NCBI RefSeq assembly: GCF_902506535.1
Contig: NZ_LR733827.1
Coordinates: 645,942-709,941 of the forward strand
From: Pseudomonas sp. 8Z
GTDB taxonomy: Bacteria; Pseudomonadota; Gammaproteobacteria; Pseudomonadales; Pseudomonadaceae
Direction of reading: 5' to 3'
Length of the DNA stretch: 64,000 bases
The notes below the pieces were generated by a model that worked only from the letters and a program-made list of their open reading frames with translations, ran no database searches and was not told the origin of the DNA. Made by a program: the position numbers and the translations under genes. Shown in pieces: positions 47,955-56,972 of the stretch; position 1 is the stretch's first letter; every line of letters starts with the position of its first letter.

Positions 47955-49331
47955 ATGCTTGGGAATTTAGGCTTGCTGCTGGGGCTTGCGTTGTTGATCT
48001 TCATGGCTCTGCGTGGGGTCAATATTTTTATCGCTGCGCTGGTATGCGCGTTGTTGGTGGCCACGACCAATGGTGTCGCAGTGCCCAAGGCGCTGCTTGA
48101 ACATTTTCCATTCGGGCCGCTCGGCGCGTTTACTTTTGCTGGTAAGTTCTTCGTGTTGTTCCTTTGCGGCGCTATTTTCGGCAAGGTCATGGCCGCCAGT
48201 CAGGCTGCCAGCAGCATTGCTCAGGCCATCACCCGCGTAGTGGGTACGCAGCGAACTCTGTGGGTCGCGATGCTGGTTTGCGCTGTGCTGACTTACGGCG
48301 GTGTGGTGGTGTTCGTGGTGATTTTCACCATGTATCCATTGGGTGTGTCTTTGATGCGCGAAGCGGATCTGCCTAAACGCCTGTTCTGCGCAGCGCTGGC
48401 TTTAGGGGCGGGCACTTTCACGATGACGGCGTTGCCGGGGTCGCCATCGATTCACAATGTCATTGCGGCCAGCGCGCTGGGGACTGATCTGTTTGCCGGT
48501 GCTTGGATCGGTCTGCTCGCGTCGTTGCTGATGGTTGGCTTGGGCATGGCTTATCTGCAGCGCGAATGGCGCTTGGCACGTGAGCGTGGCGAGGGGTTTC
48601 AAGCCAATGCGCAAGACATTCGTATGGAGCAATTGGCGAGTACGCCAGGTACCGGGCCGCATTGGCTGCTGGCTTTGATGCCCATTGTCACTGTGCTGGG
48701 AATCATCTTGTTGCCGCGGGTGCTGGGGCTCTCAGACCTAGTGGTGGTGGGTGAGGGTGTGCTGGGGTATCTGTTGGCCTTCAGTCAGACCCAGCCGATT
48801 CTCTGGCCGAGTCTGGCGCTGGTGCTTGCAACGGGCTTGGCAATTGTGCTCTTCCCTCCGTTGCGCCGTAATGCACTCAATACACTGGGGCAGGGCGCCG
48901 ATGATTCGATCATGCCGTTGCTCAATACGGCTGTGGTGATCGGTTTTGGTGGGGTGGTGGCGCAAACGCCTGGGTTCACTCAGTTCGCACAATGGATCGT
49001 GGCTATGGACATGCCACCACTGCTTTCGTTATTCGCCTCTGTCAGTGTGGTGTCGGGCATCGTTGGTTCCTCATCCGGTGGCCTGCAGATCTTCATGCAA
49101 ACCCTCGCTCCGCATTACCTGGAGATGGGTATTGAGCCGCAGGTACTGCATCGCATTGCCAATATTGCTGCTGGCGGGTTGGATTCATTGCCGCATTGTG
49201 GCGCGGTTATCGCCATGCTGATGATCATGGGCTTGACGCACAAGCAGGCTTATAAGGACATCTTCGTGATCACTGTGTTGATACCGGTGATCGCCTGCCT
49301 GCTCTGCATTGCGGTTGTCAGCCTGATTTAG
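47955..49331 (+). CDS. GntP-family permease (gluconate/organic acid)
   Basis: The 458-residue protein has about 12-14 hydrophobic segments, beginning LGLLLGLALLIFMALRG. The family GntP region ALGAGTFTMTALPGSPSIHN and the C-terminal IAAGGLDSLPHCGAVIAML are clear. Members carry gluconate, fructuronate, serine, glycerate or hydroxy-acids. No sugar or organic acid enzyme lies next to it, so the substrate is open. AAAGGGACGTAGAGA precedes ATG 47955. Confidence 0.9.
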   Translation: MLGNLGLLLGLALLIFMALRGVNIFIAALVCALLVATTNGVAVPKALLEHFPFGPLGAFTFAGKFFVLFLCGAIFGKVMAASQAASSIAQAITRVVGTQRTLWVAMLVCAVLTYGGVVVFVVIFTMYPLGVSLMREADLPKRLFCAALALGAGTFTMTALPGSPSIHNVIAASALGTDLFAGAWIGLLASLLMVGLGMAYLQREWRLARERGEGFQANAQDIRMEQLASTPGTGPHWLLALMPIVTVLGIILLPRVLGLSDLVVVGEGVLGYLLAFSQTQPILWPSLALVLATGLAIVLFPPLRRNALNTLGQGADDSIMPLLNTAVVIGFGGVVAQTPGFTQFAQWIVAMDMPPLLSLFASVSVVSGIVGSSSGGLQIFMQTLAPHYLEMGIEPQVLHRIANIAAGGLDSLPHCGAVIAMLMIMGLTHKQAYKDIFVITVLIPVIACLLCIAVVSLI

Positions 49332-49537
49332 AGTGAGCGCGTCCAGCGGAGCGCCGGGCTGGTCTAAGTGTTTGATTGTGCGTGGCTGTCAGTGCTTTTG
49401 CCTGATAAGCTGAATTGGTTACAGACTTTTGCAGGGCAAATGACTGCGCTTTATTTGAGGCGTCGGTATCAGTACCGAACGGTTGCCACTGCACCGATCC
49501 GCTGCGGCGAGATGCAGCGAAGTACAGAGGAATCGAA

Positions 49538-49816
49538 ATGAGCGAAGGGTTATCTATCCACCACGACCAGGCCAGTCATCAGTTCGTGACCAATGTTGAC
49601 GGTGACCGTGCCTACCTGGCCTATATGGATCTGGGCAAGCAGACGCTGGATATCTACCGTACGTTCGTCCCCAACTCGCTGCGTGGTCGCGGCATCGCTG
49701 CTGCTTTGACCGAGCATGCGCTGCGTTATGCCGAGGGGCGCGGTTACACGGTGATTGCGTCGTGCTCCTACGTTGAGCGTTATATGGAGCGGCGCCAGCG
49801 CCATCAGGTTGGTTGA
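49538..49816 (+). CDS. GNAT-type N-acetyltransferase, short YidJ/Gcn5-like
   Basis: The 92-residue protein is a minimal acetyl-CoA-binding GNAT domain: YLAYMDLGKQTLDIYRTFVP, then the pyrophosphate-binding loop LRGRGIAAALTEHAL, then a final strand VIASCSYVERYMERR. This is the small GNAT subfamily that lacks the usual N-terminal strands. AGAGGAATCGAA precedes ATG 49538. The substrate is unknown. Confidence 0.85.
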   Translation: MSEGLSIHHDQASHQFVTNVDGDRAYLAYMDLGKQTLDIYRTFVPNSLRGRGIAAALTEHALRYAEGRGYTVIASCSYVERYMERRQRHQVG

Positions 49817-49831
49817 GGGTGTGGTAGAGAC

Positions 49832-49860
49832 GAAAACGCCGGGCAATGCCCGGCGTTTTC
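49832..49860. terminator. Bidirectional terminator between the GNAT gene and the DAHP synthase gene
   Basis: GAAAACGCCGGGC (49832-49844) and GCCCGGCGTTTTC (49848-49860) form a perfect 13-bp stem with a 3-base loop. T-rich ends on both strands serve the two convergent genes. Confidence 0.93.
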
Positions 49861-49876
49861 TTTGTTGCTGATGCCT

Positions 49877-50965
49877 TCAGGCGCGTTGCCGTTTCGGCAG
49901 CACGTCCTTGAGCTTGGCATGCATGCTGCGCAGCGCTTTCTCGGTGGTGTCCCAGTCGATGCAGGCGTCGGTGATCGATACGCCGTACTTGAGGTCGCAA
50001 AGGTTTTTCGAAATGGACTGGCTGCCCCAGCCCAGGTGGCTCTCGACCATCAGCCCGACGATAGAGTTGTTACCTTCGAGGATTTGGTTGGCGACGTTTT
50101 CCATTACCAGCGGCTGCAGGGCCGGATCCTTGTTGGAGTTGGCGTGGCTGCAGTCGACCATGATGTTTGGGCGGATGCCGGCCTTGGTCAGTTCTTGCTC
50201 GCAGACTGCGACGCTGACCGAGTCATAGTTGGGTTTGCCGTTACCACCGCGCAGCACCACGTGGCCGTAGGCGTTACCTTTGGTGGTGACGATGGAAACG
50301 CCGCCCTGCGGGTTGATGCCGAGGAAGCGGTGCGGGCTGGACACCGATTGTAGGGCATTGATGGCGACGGTCAGGCCACCGTCGGTGCCATTCTTGAAGC
50401 CGACTGCAGAGGACAGGCCCGATGCCATTTCGCGGTGGGTCTGCGATTCGGTGGTGCGCGCGCCGATGGCTGACCAGCTAATCAAGTCCTGCAGGTATTG
50501 CGGGGAGATCGGGTCCAGTGCTTCGGTTGCGGTGGGCAGGCCCATTTCTGCAAGGTCGCGCAGCAGTTGGCGACCGATGTGCAGGCCATCCTGGATTTTG
50601 AATGAGTCGTCGAGGTAAGGATCGTTGATCAGGCCTTTCCAGCCGACGGTAGTGCGCGGTTTTTCGAAGTACACGCGCATGACCAGGAACAGGGTGTCGG
50701 ATACCTCGGCAGCTAGCACTTTGAGGCGCTCGGCATATTCATGCGCGGCTTTGATGTCGTGGATGGAGCAGGGGCCGACCACGACGAACAGGCGATGATC
50801 CGTGCCATCGAGGATATCGCGTACCACCTGGCGGCCAGCCGCGACAGTATTTTGTGCTGCCTCCGTCAGGGGGATTTCGCGCTTGAGCTGGTCGGGAGTG
50901 ATCAGCGTTTCATTAGAGGCGACGTTTAGGTCGTTGATCGGTAAGTCAGCCATCGTGCTAGTCAT
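49877..50965 (-). CDS. 3-deoxy-7-phosphoheptulonate synthase (DAHP synthase)
   Basis: This 362-residue type I enzyme condenses phosphoenolpyruvate and erythrose-4-phosphate, the first step of aromatic synthesis. Signature segments are VVVGPCSIHD, MRVYFEKPRTTVGWKGLINDP, GARTTESQTHRE, GFKNGTDG and NIMVDCSHANSNKDP with metal ligands. It is homologous to the E. coli AroF/AroG/AroH group; feedback specificity is not readable with confidence. Start ATG 50965 or ATG 50953 (MADLPIND); neither has a strong ribosome site. Confidence 0.94.
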   Translation of the reverse strand: MTSTMADLPINDLNVASNETLITPDQLKREIPLTEAAQNTVAAGRQVVRDILDGTDHRLFVVVGPCSIHDIKAAHEYAERLKVLAAEVSDTLFLVMRVYFEKPRTTVGWKGLINDPYLDDSFKIQDGLHIGRQLLRDLAEMGLPTATEALDPISPQYLQDLISWSAIGARTTESQTHREMASGLSSAVGFKNGTDGGLTVAINALQSVSSPHRFLGINPQGGVSIVTTKGNAYGHVVLRGGNGKPNYDSVSVAVCEQELTKAGIRPNIMVDCSHANSNKDPALQPLVMENVANQILEGNNSIVGLMVESHLGWGSQSISKNLCDLKYGVSITDACIDWDTTEKALRSMHAKLKDVLPKRQRA

Positions 50966-51112
50966 CAGGTCGTTGTCGTCGGGTCACGGGTGCAGGCCGC
51001 CAGCGCTTCCCTGAGTAATCACGGCCAGTTTGCGCAGGGGGAGCCGAACCTTATCGCGTACGGCGCGGCACGACAATGGGCTTGGGGCTAATGAAGCCGA
51101 TAGACGGGGCCT

Positions 51113-51526
51113 TCAGGACATTTGGGGAAACTCTGCAGCATGCTGGGCTATCCACTCGCGCGCGCAGTGTTCAATGGCCACCGGCGTACCATGGCTCTTT
51201 TCGAGCAGGTGGCGATAATGTTCGATTTGGCATACCTGCTCGACCATTCGTGCGCGAAACAGCGTGTCTTCATCGGTGAAGGCGATACCTACCAGATAGC
51301 CTTCTGTCTGGCGCCGACACCAGGCGATGACTCCAGGGTAGCGTGCGTGCTCGCCGAGCAGGGGGATTCGCATTTCTACTGAGGTGCCGCGGCGAAAGCC
51401 ACGGCTTGAGTTGCAAGCCACCCCGCCGAGGCTGATATTGTGCAGCCTTTGCCGAGGTACGTTGGGCTGTTTGCGCAGTACCAGTTCCACCGGCATGTCG
51501 CTGGGATGACGCAGAAATTTACGCAT
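51113..51526 (-). CDS. PilZ-domain protein (probable c-di-GMP receptor)
   Basis: The 137-residue protein has the PilZ c-di-GMP-binding residues in RKFLRHPSD (the RxxxR box near the N terminus) and NISLGGVAC (D/NxSxxG), followed by six beta strands with TSVEMRIPLL and YLVGIAFTDED. A C-terminal helix of about 50 residues is added. The start is ATG 51526, with GAGG nine bases upstream. The first three bases of this start (CAT on the plus strand at 51524-51526) overlap the plus-strand start at 51525. Confidence 0.9.
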   Translation of the reverse strand: MRKFLRHPSDMPVELVLRKQPNVPRQRLHNISLGGVACNSSRGFRRGTSVEMRIPLLGEHARYPGVIAWCRRQTEGYLVGIAFTDEDTLFRARMVEQVCQIEHYRHLLEKSHGTPVAIEHCAREWIAQHAAEFPQMS

Positions 51527-51911
51527 GAGCACCGACCTCAATTACCGGCAAATTGACATCATTGACTCCAGTATAGCTACACAGTTGGAGCTGACTGACC
51601 TGGATGCAGACCGGCGCTTGCTAGACCTTGACGGCACCTCGCTGCTGATCTTTACAAGCATTGGCTGTGCCAGTTGTCGTAGCGCGCGCCAAATCCTGCC
51701 TAGCATGCGCCTGCCAGTCGATCGTGTGTGTTGGATTGATGCCGCTCAAAACGCCGGTCTGGTGACGCGCTATGAGGTTTTTCATCTGCCAGCCTTGTTT
51801 GTCGTCCATAAAGGTCAATTTCATGGCGCCCTGCATGCGCCACTCAACCCCCATGAATTGGTCACAGCAATTGATCGCGCGTTGCGCGGCACTGCCGAGG
51901 AGCTTCCCTGA
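51525..51911 (+). CDS. Thioredoxin-like protein
   Basis: The 128-residue protein has a thioredoxin fold with the redox pair CASC in FTSIGCASCRSARQILPS and the cis-proline in HLPALFVVHKG. There is no signal peptide, so it should be cytoplasmic. The active-site residues between the cysteines (AS) are unusual for a classic thioredoxin (WCGPC). Its stop shares TGATG with the panE start, so it is translationally coupled to panE. The ribosome site is weak. Start ATG 51525. Confidence 0.8.
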   Translation: MSTDLNYRQIDIIDSSIATQLELTDLDADRRLLDLDGTSLLIFTSIGCASCRSARQILPSMRLPVDRVCWIDAAQNAGLVTRYEVFHLPALFVVHKGQFHGALHAPLNPHELVTAIDRALRGTAEELP

Positions 51912-52864
51912 TGTCCCTGAACACACCGGCGCGTATTGGCATTATCGGCACGGGTGCCATTGGCGGTTTTTACGGCGTAATGCTGGCGCAAGCTGGCTTC
52001 GATGTGCACTTCTTATTGCGCAGTGAATATATGACTGTCGCTGAGCATGGGTTGCGGCTCAATAGTCGGGTGCATGGTGAGATGCATCTTCAGCATGTGC
52101 AGGCTTATACCCGAGCCGAGGACATGCCAGCCTGCGATTGGGTGCTGGTGGGGGCGAAAACGACTGCTAATGCTGAGTTGGCTCCGCTGATCAACCGGAT
52201 CGCGGCTCCGGGGGCGTGCGTCGTATTGCTGCAAAATGGCCTTGGCGTGGAGGCAGCGTTGCAGCCTCTGCTGGATGATGGTCTGCATCTGCTGGGCGGC
52301 CTCTGCTACATCTGTGTTCACCGCAGCGCGCCTGGCGTCGTTGAGCATCAGGCTCTTGGTGCGATCAATCTGGCTTATCACAGTGGCCCAGCCTCTAGTG
52401 CAGATGTTCAGGCGTTGGTCGAGGAGGGCGCGGAGATGTTCAGGGCCGCCGGGCTGGACTCGCAGACGATGGCCAATCTTGAGCAGACACGCTGGCAAAA
52501 GCTGGTGTGGAATGTGCCTTACAACGGCCTTTCTGTGCTACTGAATGCTGATACCCGTGCAATGATGAGAAACCCTGATAGCCGTGCGTTGATTCGCGAC
52601 TTGATGCTGGAAGTGGTGCAGGCCGCCCAAGCTCTCGGCCTGAGCATGCCGGAGAACTATGCCGACAAGCTGCTGGCGGCCACCGATCGTATGCCGGACT
52701 ATCTACCGAGCATGTATCACGACTTTGCTCAGCATCGCCCGGCTGAATTGCAGGCTATCTATGCGGCGCCGTTGGAGGCTGCCACGGCGGTGGGGCAGGA
52801 TATGCCGAAAGTTCGTGCTCTTTATCAGGTGTTGAGGTTTATCCAGGAGCGGCAGGAGATTTAA
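51911..52864 (+). CDS. 2-dehydropantoate 2-reductase family protein
   Basis: The 317-residue protein has the NADPH-binding motif IGIIGTGAIGGFYGVMLA, VLVGAKTTAN, LLQNGLGVE and the C-terminal helical domain with LEQTRWQKLVWNVPYNGLSV, where the catalytic lysine lies, and the QDMPKVRALYQVL tail. This matches KPR/PanE, which reduces ketopantoate to pantoate for CoA synthesis. Several PanE-like paralogues exist in pseudomonads; this may not be the only one. Confidence 0.88.
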   Translation: MSLNTPARIGIIGTGAIGGFYGVMLAQAGFDVHFLLRSEYMTVAEHGLRLNSRVHGEMHLQHVQAYTRAEDMPACDWVLVGAKTTANAELAPLINRIAAPGACVVLLQNGLGVEAALQPLLDDGLHLLGGLCYICVHRSAPGVVEHQALGAINLAYHSGPASSADVQALVEEGAEMFRAAGLDSQTMANLEQTRWQKLVWNVPYNGLSVLLNADTRAMMRNPDSRALIRDLMLEVVQAAQALGLSMPENYADKLLAATDRMPDYLPSMYHDFAQHRPAELQAIYAAPLEAATAVGQDMPKVRALYQVLRFIQERQEI

Positions 52865-52867
52865 GGC

Positions 52868-53773
52868 ATGAGTAAGGGGTTGGGCGATAAATTGGTATTG
52901 GCGATTTCCTCGCGAGCCCTGTTCGATTTGAGCGAAAGCCATCAGGTTTATGAGCAGGAAGGCGTAGAGGCCTATCGGCGTTATCAGATCGAGCATGAAG
53001 ACGAAGTGCTGATGCCGGGCGATGCCTTTCCTCTAGTAGAAAAACTGCTCGGCCTCAATACTCGCCTAAGCGAGCAGCGTGTCGAAGTGATTTTGGTCTC
53101 GCGCAATAGTGCCGACACCGGCCTGCGGGCTTTCAATTCGATTCAGCACTACGGCCTGGGGATTTCTCGTGCCGCCTTTGTTGGTGGACGCAGCCCTGAC
53201 CCCTATCTGGCCGCTTTTGGCTGTCACCTGTTCCTGTCCACGCACGCCGATGATGTGCGCAGTGCGCTCAAGGCTGGTTTCGGTGCGGCGACCCTGCTTT
53301 CTGGTGGTTCGCGTCGCGCCTCTAGCAACGAGTTGCGTATTGCTTTTGATGGCGACGCGGTGCTGTTTTCCGATGATTCCGAGCGTGTTTACCAAAGCGG
53401 TGGCTTGCACGCCTTCCAGAGCCACGAGCGTGATGCCGCGCGCCAGGCCTTGCCTGGCGGGCCTTTCAAGCCTTTTCTTGCAGCTTTGCATCGTTTGCAG
53501 CAGGAGTTTCCAGAGAAGGACTGCCCGATTCGCACCGCTCTGGTGACAGCGCGTTCCGCACCTGCCCACGAGCGGGTGATTCGCACCCTGCGTGAGTGGA
53601 ATATCCGTCTGGATGAGTCCTTCTTTTTAGGCGGTTTGAACAAATCTGCAGTGCTTGAAGCTTTCGCGGCGGATGTGTTTTTCGATGACCAGACCGGCCA
53701 CTGTGAGGCTGCACGCCAGGTTGTTGCTACTGGCCATGTACCGCACGGGGTGAGCAATGAGCCTGTACCTTGA
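52868..53773 (+). CDS. 5'-nucleotidase (cytosolic NT5C1-like family)
   Basis: The 301-residue protein matches the bacterial 5'-nucleotidase family related to cytosolic NT5C1. It shows KLVLAISSRALFDLSESH (equivalent of the HAD DxDxT loop, with Asp replaced around the motif), VEVILVSRNSADTGLR, FDGDAVLFSDDSERVY and FFDDQTGHCE. It would dephosphorylate nucleoside monophosphates. It begins three bases after the panE stop, so it belongs to the same transcript. Confidence 0.85.
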   Translation: MSKGLGDKLVLAISSRALFDLSESHQVYEQEGVEAYRRYQIEHEDEVLMPGDAFPLVEKLLGLNTRLSEQRVEVILVSRNSADTGLRAFNSIQHYGLGISRAAFVGGRSPDPYLAAFGCHLFLSTHADDVRSALKAGFGAATLLSGGSRRASSNELRIAFDGDAVLFSDDSERVYQSGGLHAFQSHERDAARQALPGGPFKPFLAALHRLQQEFPEKDCPIRTALVTARSAPAHERVIRTLREWNIRLDESFFLGGLNKSAVLEAFAADVFFDDQTGHCEAARQVVATGHVPHGVSNEPVP

Positions 53774-53875
53774 CGGCCGCATATAGCCATTCGTCCTAAA
53801 TAGCGCGGCCTATCTTGCTTTATCTACCGCACTGCTAAGCTCAGTTAGGGGCCCTAGGTAGTCTAAGGAGGCCAG

Positions 53876-54376
53876 ATGATCCGCTCGATACTTTACGCCA
53901 CCGATCTTGGGCTTTATGCCTCCTATGTGCTGCAGCACGCCTTGGCGATGACTCGCAGCTTCAATGCCGATCTTTATGTGATTCATGCGGTGGAGCCTAT
54001 GGGGCTGTTTGCCGAATCCGTGCTGCAAACCTATCTGGATGAAAACACGCTTAGCGAATTGCGCCGCAATGGTCTGGGTACTGTGATGTCGAGTATCGAG
54101 CAGCGGGTGCTGGAAGGGTTTCGCGATGAGCTCGGTGATGGGGTGGCGGATCTTCATTTGATTCGCGCCGTGCGGGTGGTGCAGGGGGATCCACCGGCAG
54201 TGATTCTCGAGGAAACGCAGAAACTCGGTGTTGATTTGCTGGTCGTAGGCAGTCATAGCCATGGTGCAGATTTGGCCGTGCCATTGGGCCGCACGGCTGC
54301 GCGTTTGCTGCAATTATCCGAGGTGCCGGTATACCTGGTGCCGATGCTGCAACACCGTGGGCATGGCGAGTTGTAG
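53876..54376 (+). CDS. Universal stress protein, UspA family
   Basis: The 166-residue single-domain Usp begins SILYATDLGLYASYVLQHAL and ends with the nucleotide-binding loop LLVVGSHSHGADLAVPLGRTAARLLQLSEVPVYLVP; the G-2x-G-9x-G motif is present as GSHSHG...GRTA. It is a monocistronic gene preceded by TAAGGAGGCCAG. Role in stress survival is family-level knowledge only. Confidence 0.9.
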   Translation: MIRSILYATDLGLYASYVLQHALAMTRSFNADLYVIHAVEPMGLFAESVLQTYLDENTLSELRRNGLGTVMSSIEQRVLEGFRDELGDGVADLHLIRAVRVVQGDPPAVILEETQKLGVDLLVVGSHSHGADLAVPLGRTAARLLQLSEVPVYLVPMLQHRGHGEL

Positions 54377-54421
54377 ATGGCACGAAAGAAAAACAAAGAA
54401 ATGATCTAGATTAAAGATCAA

Positions 54422-54446
54422 AACCAATAATATGGTTATATAAGTG
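54422..54446 (+). promoter_or_regulatory. Inverted repeat and -10-like element upstream of cysB
   Basis: AACCA (54422-54426) and TGGTT (54433-54437) form an inverted repeat in AT-rich DNA, followed by TATATAA. It lies about 40 bases upstream of the ATG. LysR-type proteins usually control their own gene through such sites, so this is a candidate CysB self-binding region. Confidence 0.4.
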
Positions 54447-54477
54447 CCGGTCGCATGAATTGGCCGTCCAGCTTTGA

Positions 54478-55461
<984 letters not shown>

Positions 55462-55472
55462 ACCTGCAAATC

Positions 55473-55512
55473 AAAACGAAACATGGCGCCCTGGGGCGCC
55501 ATGTTTCGTTTT
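55473..55512. terminator. Strong bidirectional terminator between cysB and the CysH-family gene
   Basis: AAAACGAAACATGGCGCC (55473-55490) and GGCGCCATGTTTCGTTTT (55495-55512) form a perfect 18-bp stem with a CTGG loop. It ends in T-runs on both strands. Confidence 0.95.
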
Positions 55513-55524
55513 GGCGATTGAGCA

Positions 55525-56145
55525 TCAGTGACTCAGGTGCAGACCGCACTCGCGATTTTCTTCGCCCTTGGTTGGGTCGAAGTAATCGAACTCGTTCGGC
55601 AGGTCATGGGCGACCAGATACTGGTACAGGTCCTTGGACGTCCAGTGCAGCAGTGGCGCGACCTTGATCAGGCCGTCCGGGTTGATGCTGATTGGGTCCA
55701 TCTGTGCGCGCACGGCGGTGTCGGTGGCGCGTAGCGCGGTGAACCAGACGCTCGGCGCGGTTTCGCGCAGGGCGCGGGCGAAGGGTTCGAGTTTCACTTC
55801 CTCGGTGAACGCGGCGTGGCGAGGATCGTCCAGAGCCGGCACTGGTCCATCGATGGCCTCACGGTGTGCACGCGAGCGCTTGGGCAGGTAGGTGATCAGA
55901 TTCAGGTTGAGCTTGCGCGTCACCTCGTCAGCGAAGCGGTAGGTGGCTTCGGTGTTGTAGCCGCTGTCCATCCAGACGATCGGAATGTCCGGCTTGACCT
56001 GGCTGACCATGTGCAGGATCACCGCTTCGAAAGGGCGAAAGTTGGTGGTGCAGATGGCGGGCTTGCCGAGGCCAATGGCCCATTGCACCAGCTTTTCAGG
56101 TTGCTGGCCGTATTCGGCGTTGAGCGCGTCCAGGTCGAGTTCCAT
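55525..56145 (-). CDS. PAPS/APS reductase family protein (CysH-like, divergent)
   Basis: The 206-residue protein follows the CysH fold: KPAICTTNFRPFEAVILHMV, DIPIVWMDSGYNTEATYRFA, SVWFTALRATDTAVR, KVAPLLHWTSKDLYQYL and the catalytic-tail motif RECGLH with Cys200. Differences from real sulfonucleotide reductases are large. The P-loop-like SSFG/SFSG is TTNF, the GxRxxQS substrate motif is LRATDTA, and there are only two cysteines, so the 4Fe-4S cluster cysteines of the P. aeruginosa APS reductase are absent. It sits where P. aeruginosa carries cysH. It could be a PAPS-type reductase, a paralogue of unknown function, or a sulfur carrier partner. Confidence 0.7.
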   Translation of the reverse strand: MELDLDALNAEYGQQPEKLVQWAIGLGKPAICTTNFRPFEAVILHMVSQVKPDIPIVWMDSGYNTEATYRFADEVTRKLNLNLITYLPKRSRAHREAIDGPVPALDDPRHAAFTEEVKLEPFARALRETAPSVWFTALRATDTAVRAQMDPISINPDGLIKVAPLLHWTSKDLYQYLVAHDLPNEFDYFDPTKGEENRECGLHLSH

Positions 56146-56320
56146 GCTGAGGACTCCAGGTCGAGTGTGCGTGAGGGCACTGATGGTAGCAAAGGCGGGT
56201 TATGCGGCTAAATAACTAAGGGCTCGGCTGGCCTTTGTTATGGTTATAAGCGCTGCGTTGCGCCGGTTATGGCAAGCCGATAGAGTGCCGCTTCTTTCAA
56301 GCTCAACCGAGGAGTGCCCT

Positions 56321-56938
56321 GTGGAAATCGCGTGTCTCGACCTGGAAGGCGTACTGGTCCCGGAAATCTGGATTGCCTTTGCGGAAAAAACCGGCATCGA
56401 GTCGCTCAAGGCGACTACTCGTGATATTCCCGACTACGACGTGCTGATGCAGCAGCGCCTGCGCATCCTCGATGAGCATGGTTTGAAGCTCAAGGATATT
56501 CAGGACGTCATCGCCACACTCAAACCGCTGGATGGCGCCGTCGAGTTCGTCGACTGGCTGCGTGAGCGTTTCCAGGTGGTGATTCTCTCCGACACCTTCT
56601 ACGAGTTCTCCCAGCCGCTGATGCGCCAGCTCGGTTTCCCGACCCTGCTGTGCCACCGCCTGATCACCGATGAGAACGATCGCGTGGTCAGCTATCAGTT
56701 GCGTCAGAAAGATCCCAAGCGCCAGTCGGTAATCGCTTTCAAGAGCCTTTACTACCGCGTGATCGCGGCCGGGGATTCGTACAACGATACCACCATGCTC
56801 AGCGAAGCCCATGCCGGCATTCTGTTTCATGCGCCGGACAACGTGATTCGTGAGTTCCCGCAATTCCCTGCAGTGCACACCTATGAAGACCTCAAGCAGG
56901 AGTTCCTCAAGGCTTCCAACCGTAAGCTGAGCCTGTAG
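56321..56938 (+). CDS. thrH: Phosphoserine phosphatase / phosphoserine:homoserine phosphotransferase ThrH
   Basis: ThrH dephosphorylates phosphoserine and can transfer the phosphate to homoserine. The 205-residue HAD enzyme starts at GTG 56321 (EIACLDLEGVLVPE, with Asp6 as nucleophile and Glu in place of the usual second Asp) after CGAGGAGTGCCC. The later motifs are VVILSDTFYEF and VIAAGDSYNDTTML. Length and motifs equal the P. aeruginosa protein. It and cysB flank the CysH-family gene in the same order as in P. aeruginosa. Confidence 0.95.
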   Translation: MEIACLDLEGVLVPEIWIAFAEKTGIESLKATTRDIPDYDVLMQQRLRILDEHGLKLKDIQDVIATLKPLDGAVEFVDWLRERFQVVILSDTFYEFSQPLMRQLGFPTLLCHRLITDENDRVVSYQLRQKDPKRQSVIAFKSLYYRVIAAGDSYNDTTMLSEAHAGILFHAPDNVIREFPQFPAVHTYEDLKQEFLKASNRKLSL

Positions 56939-56944
56939 TCGACA

Positions 56945-56967
56945 TAGGGCGGGGTGCACCCGCCCTA
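56945..56967. repeat. TAGGGCGGG palindrome, thrH/pabB convergent gap
   Basis: TAGGGCGGG (56945-56953) pairs with CCCGCCCTA (56959-56967) around a 5-base loop. It fills most of the 34-base gap between the two convergent genes and may act as their shared terminator. It belongs to the GTAGGGCGGG class. Confidence 0.8.
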
Positions 56968-56972
56968 GATTT

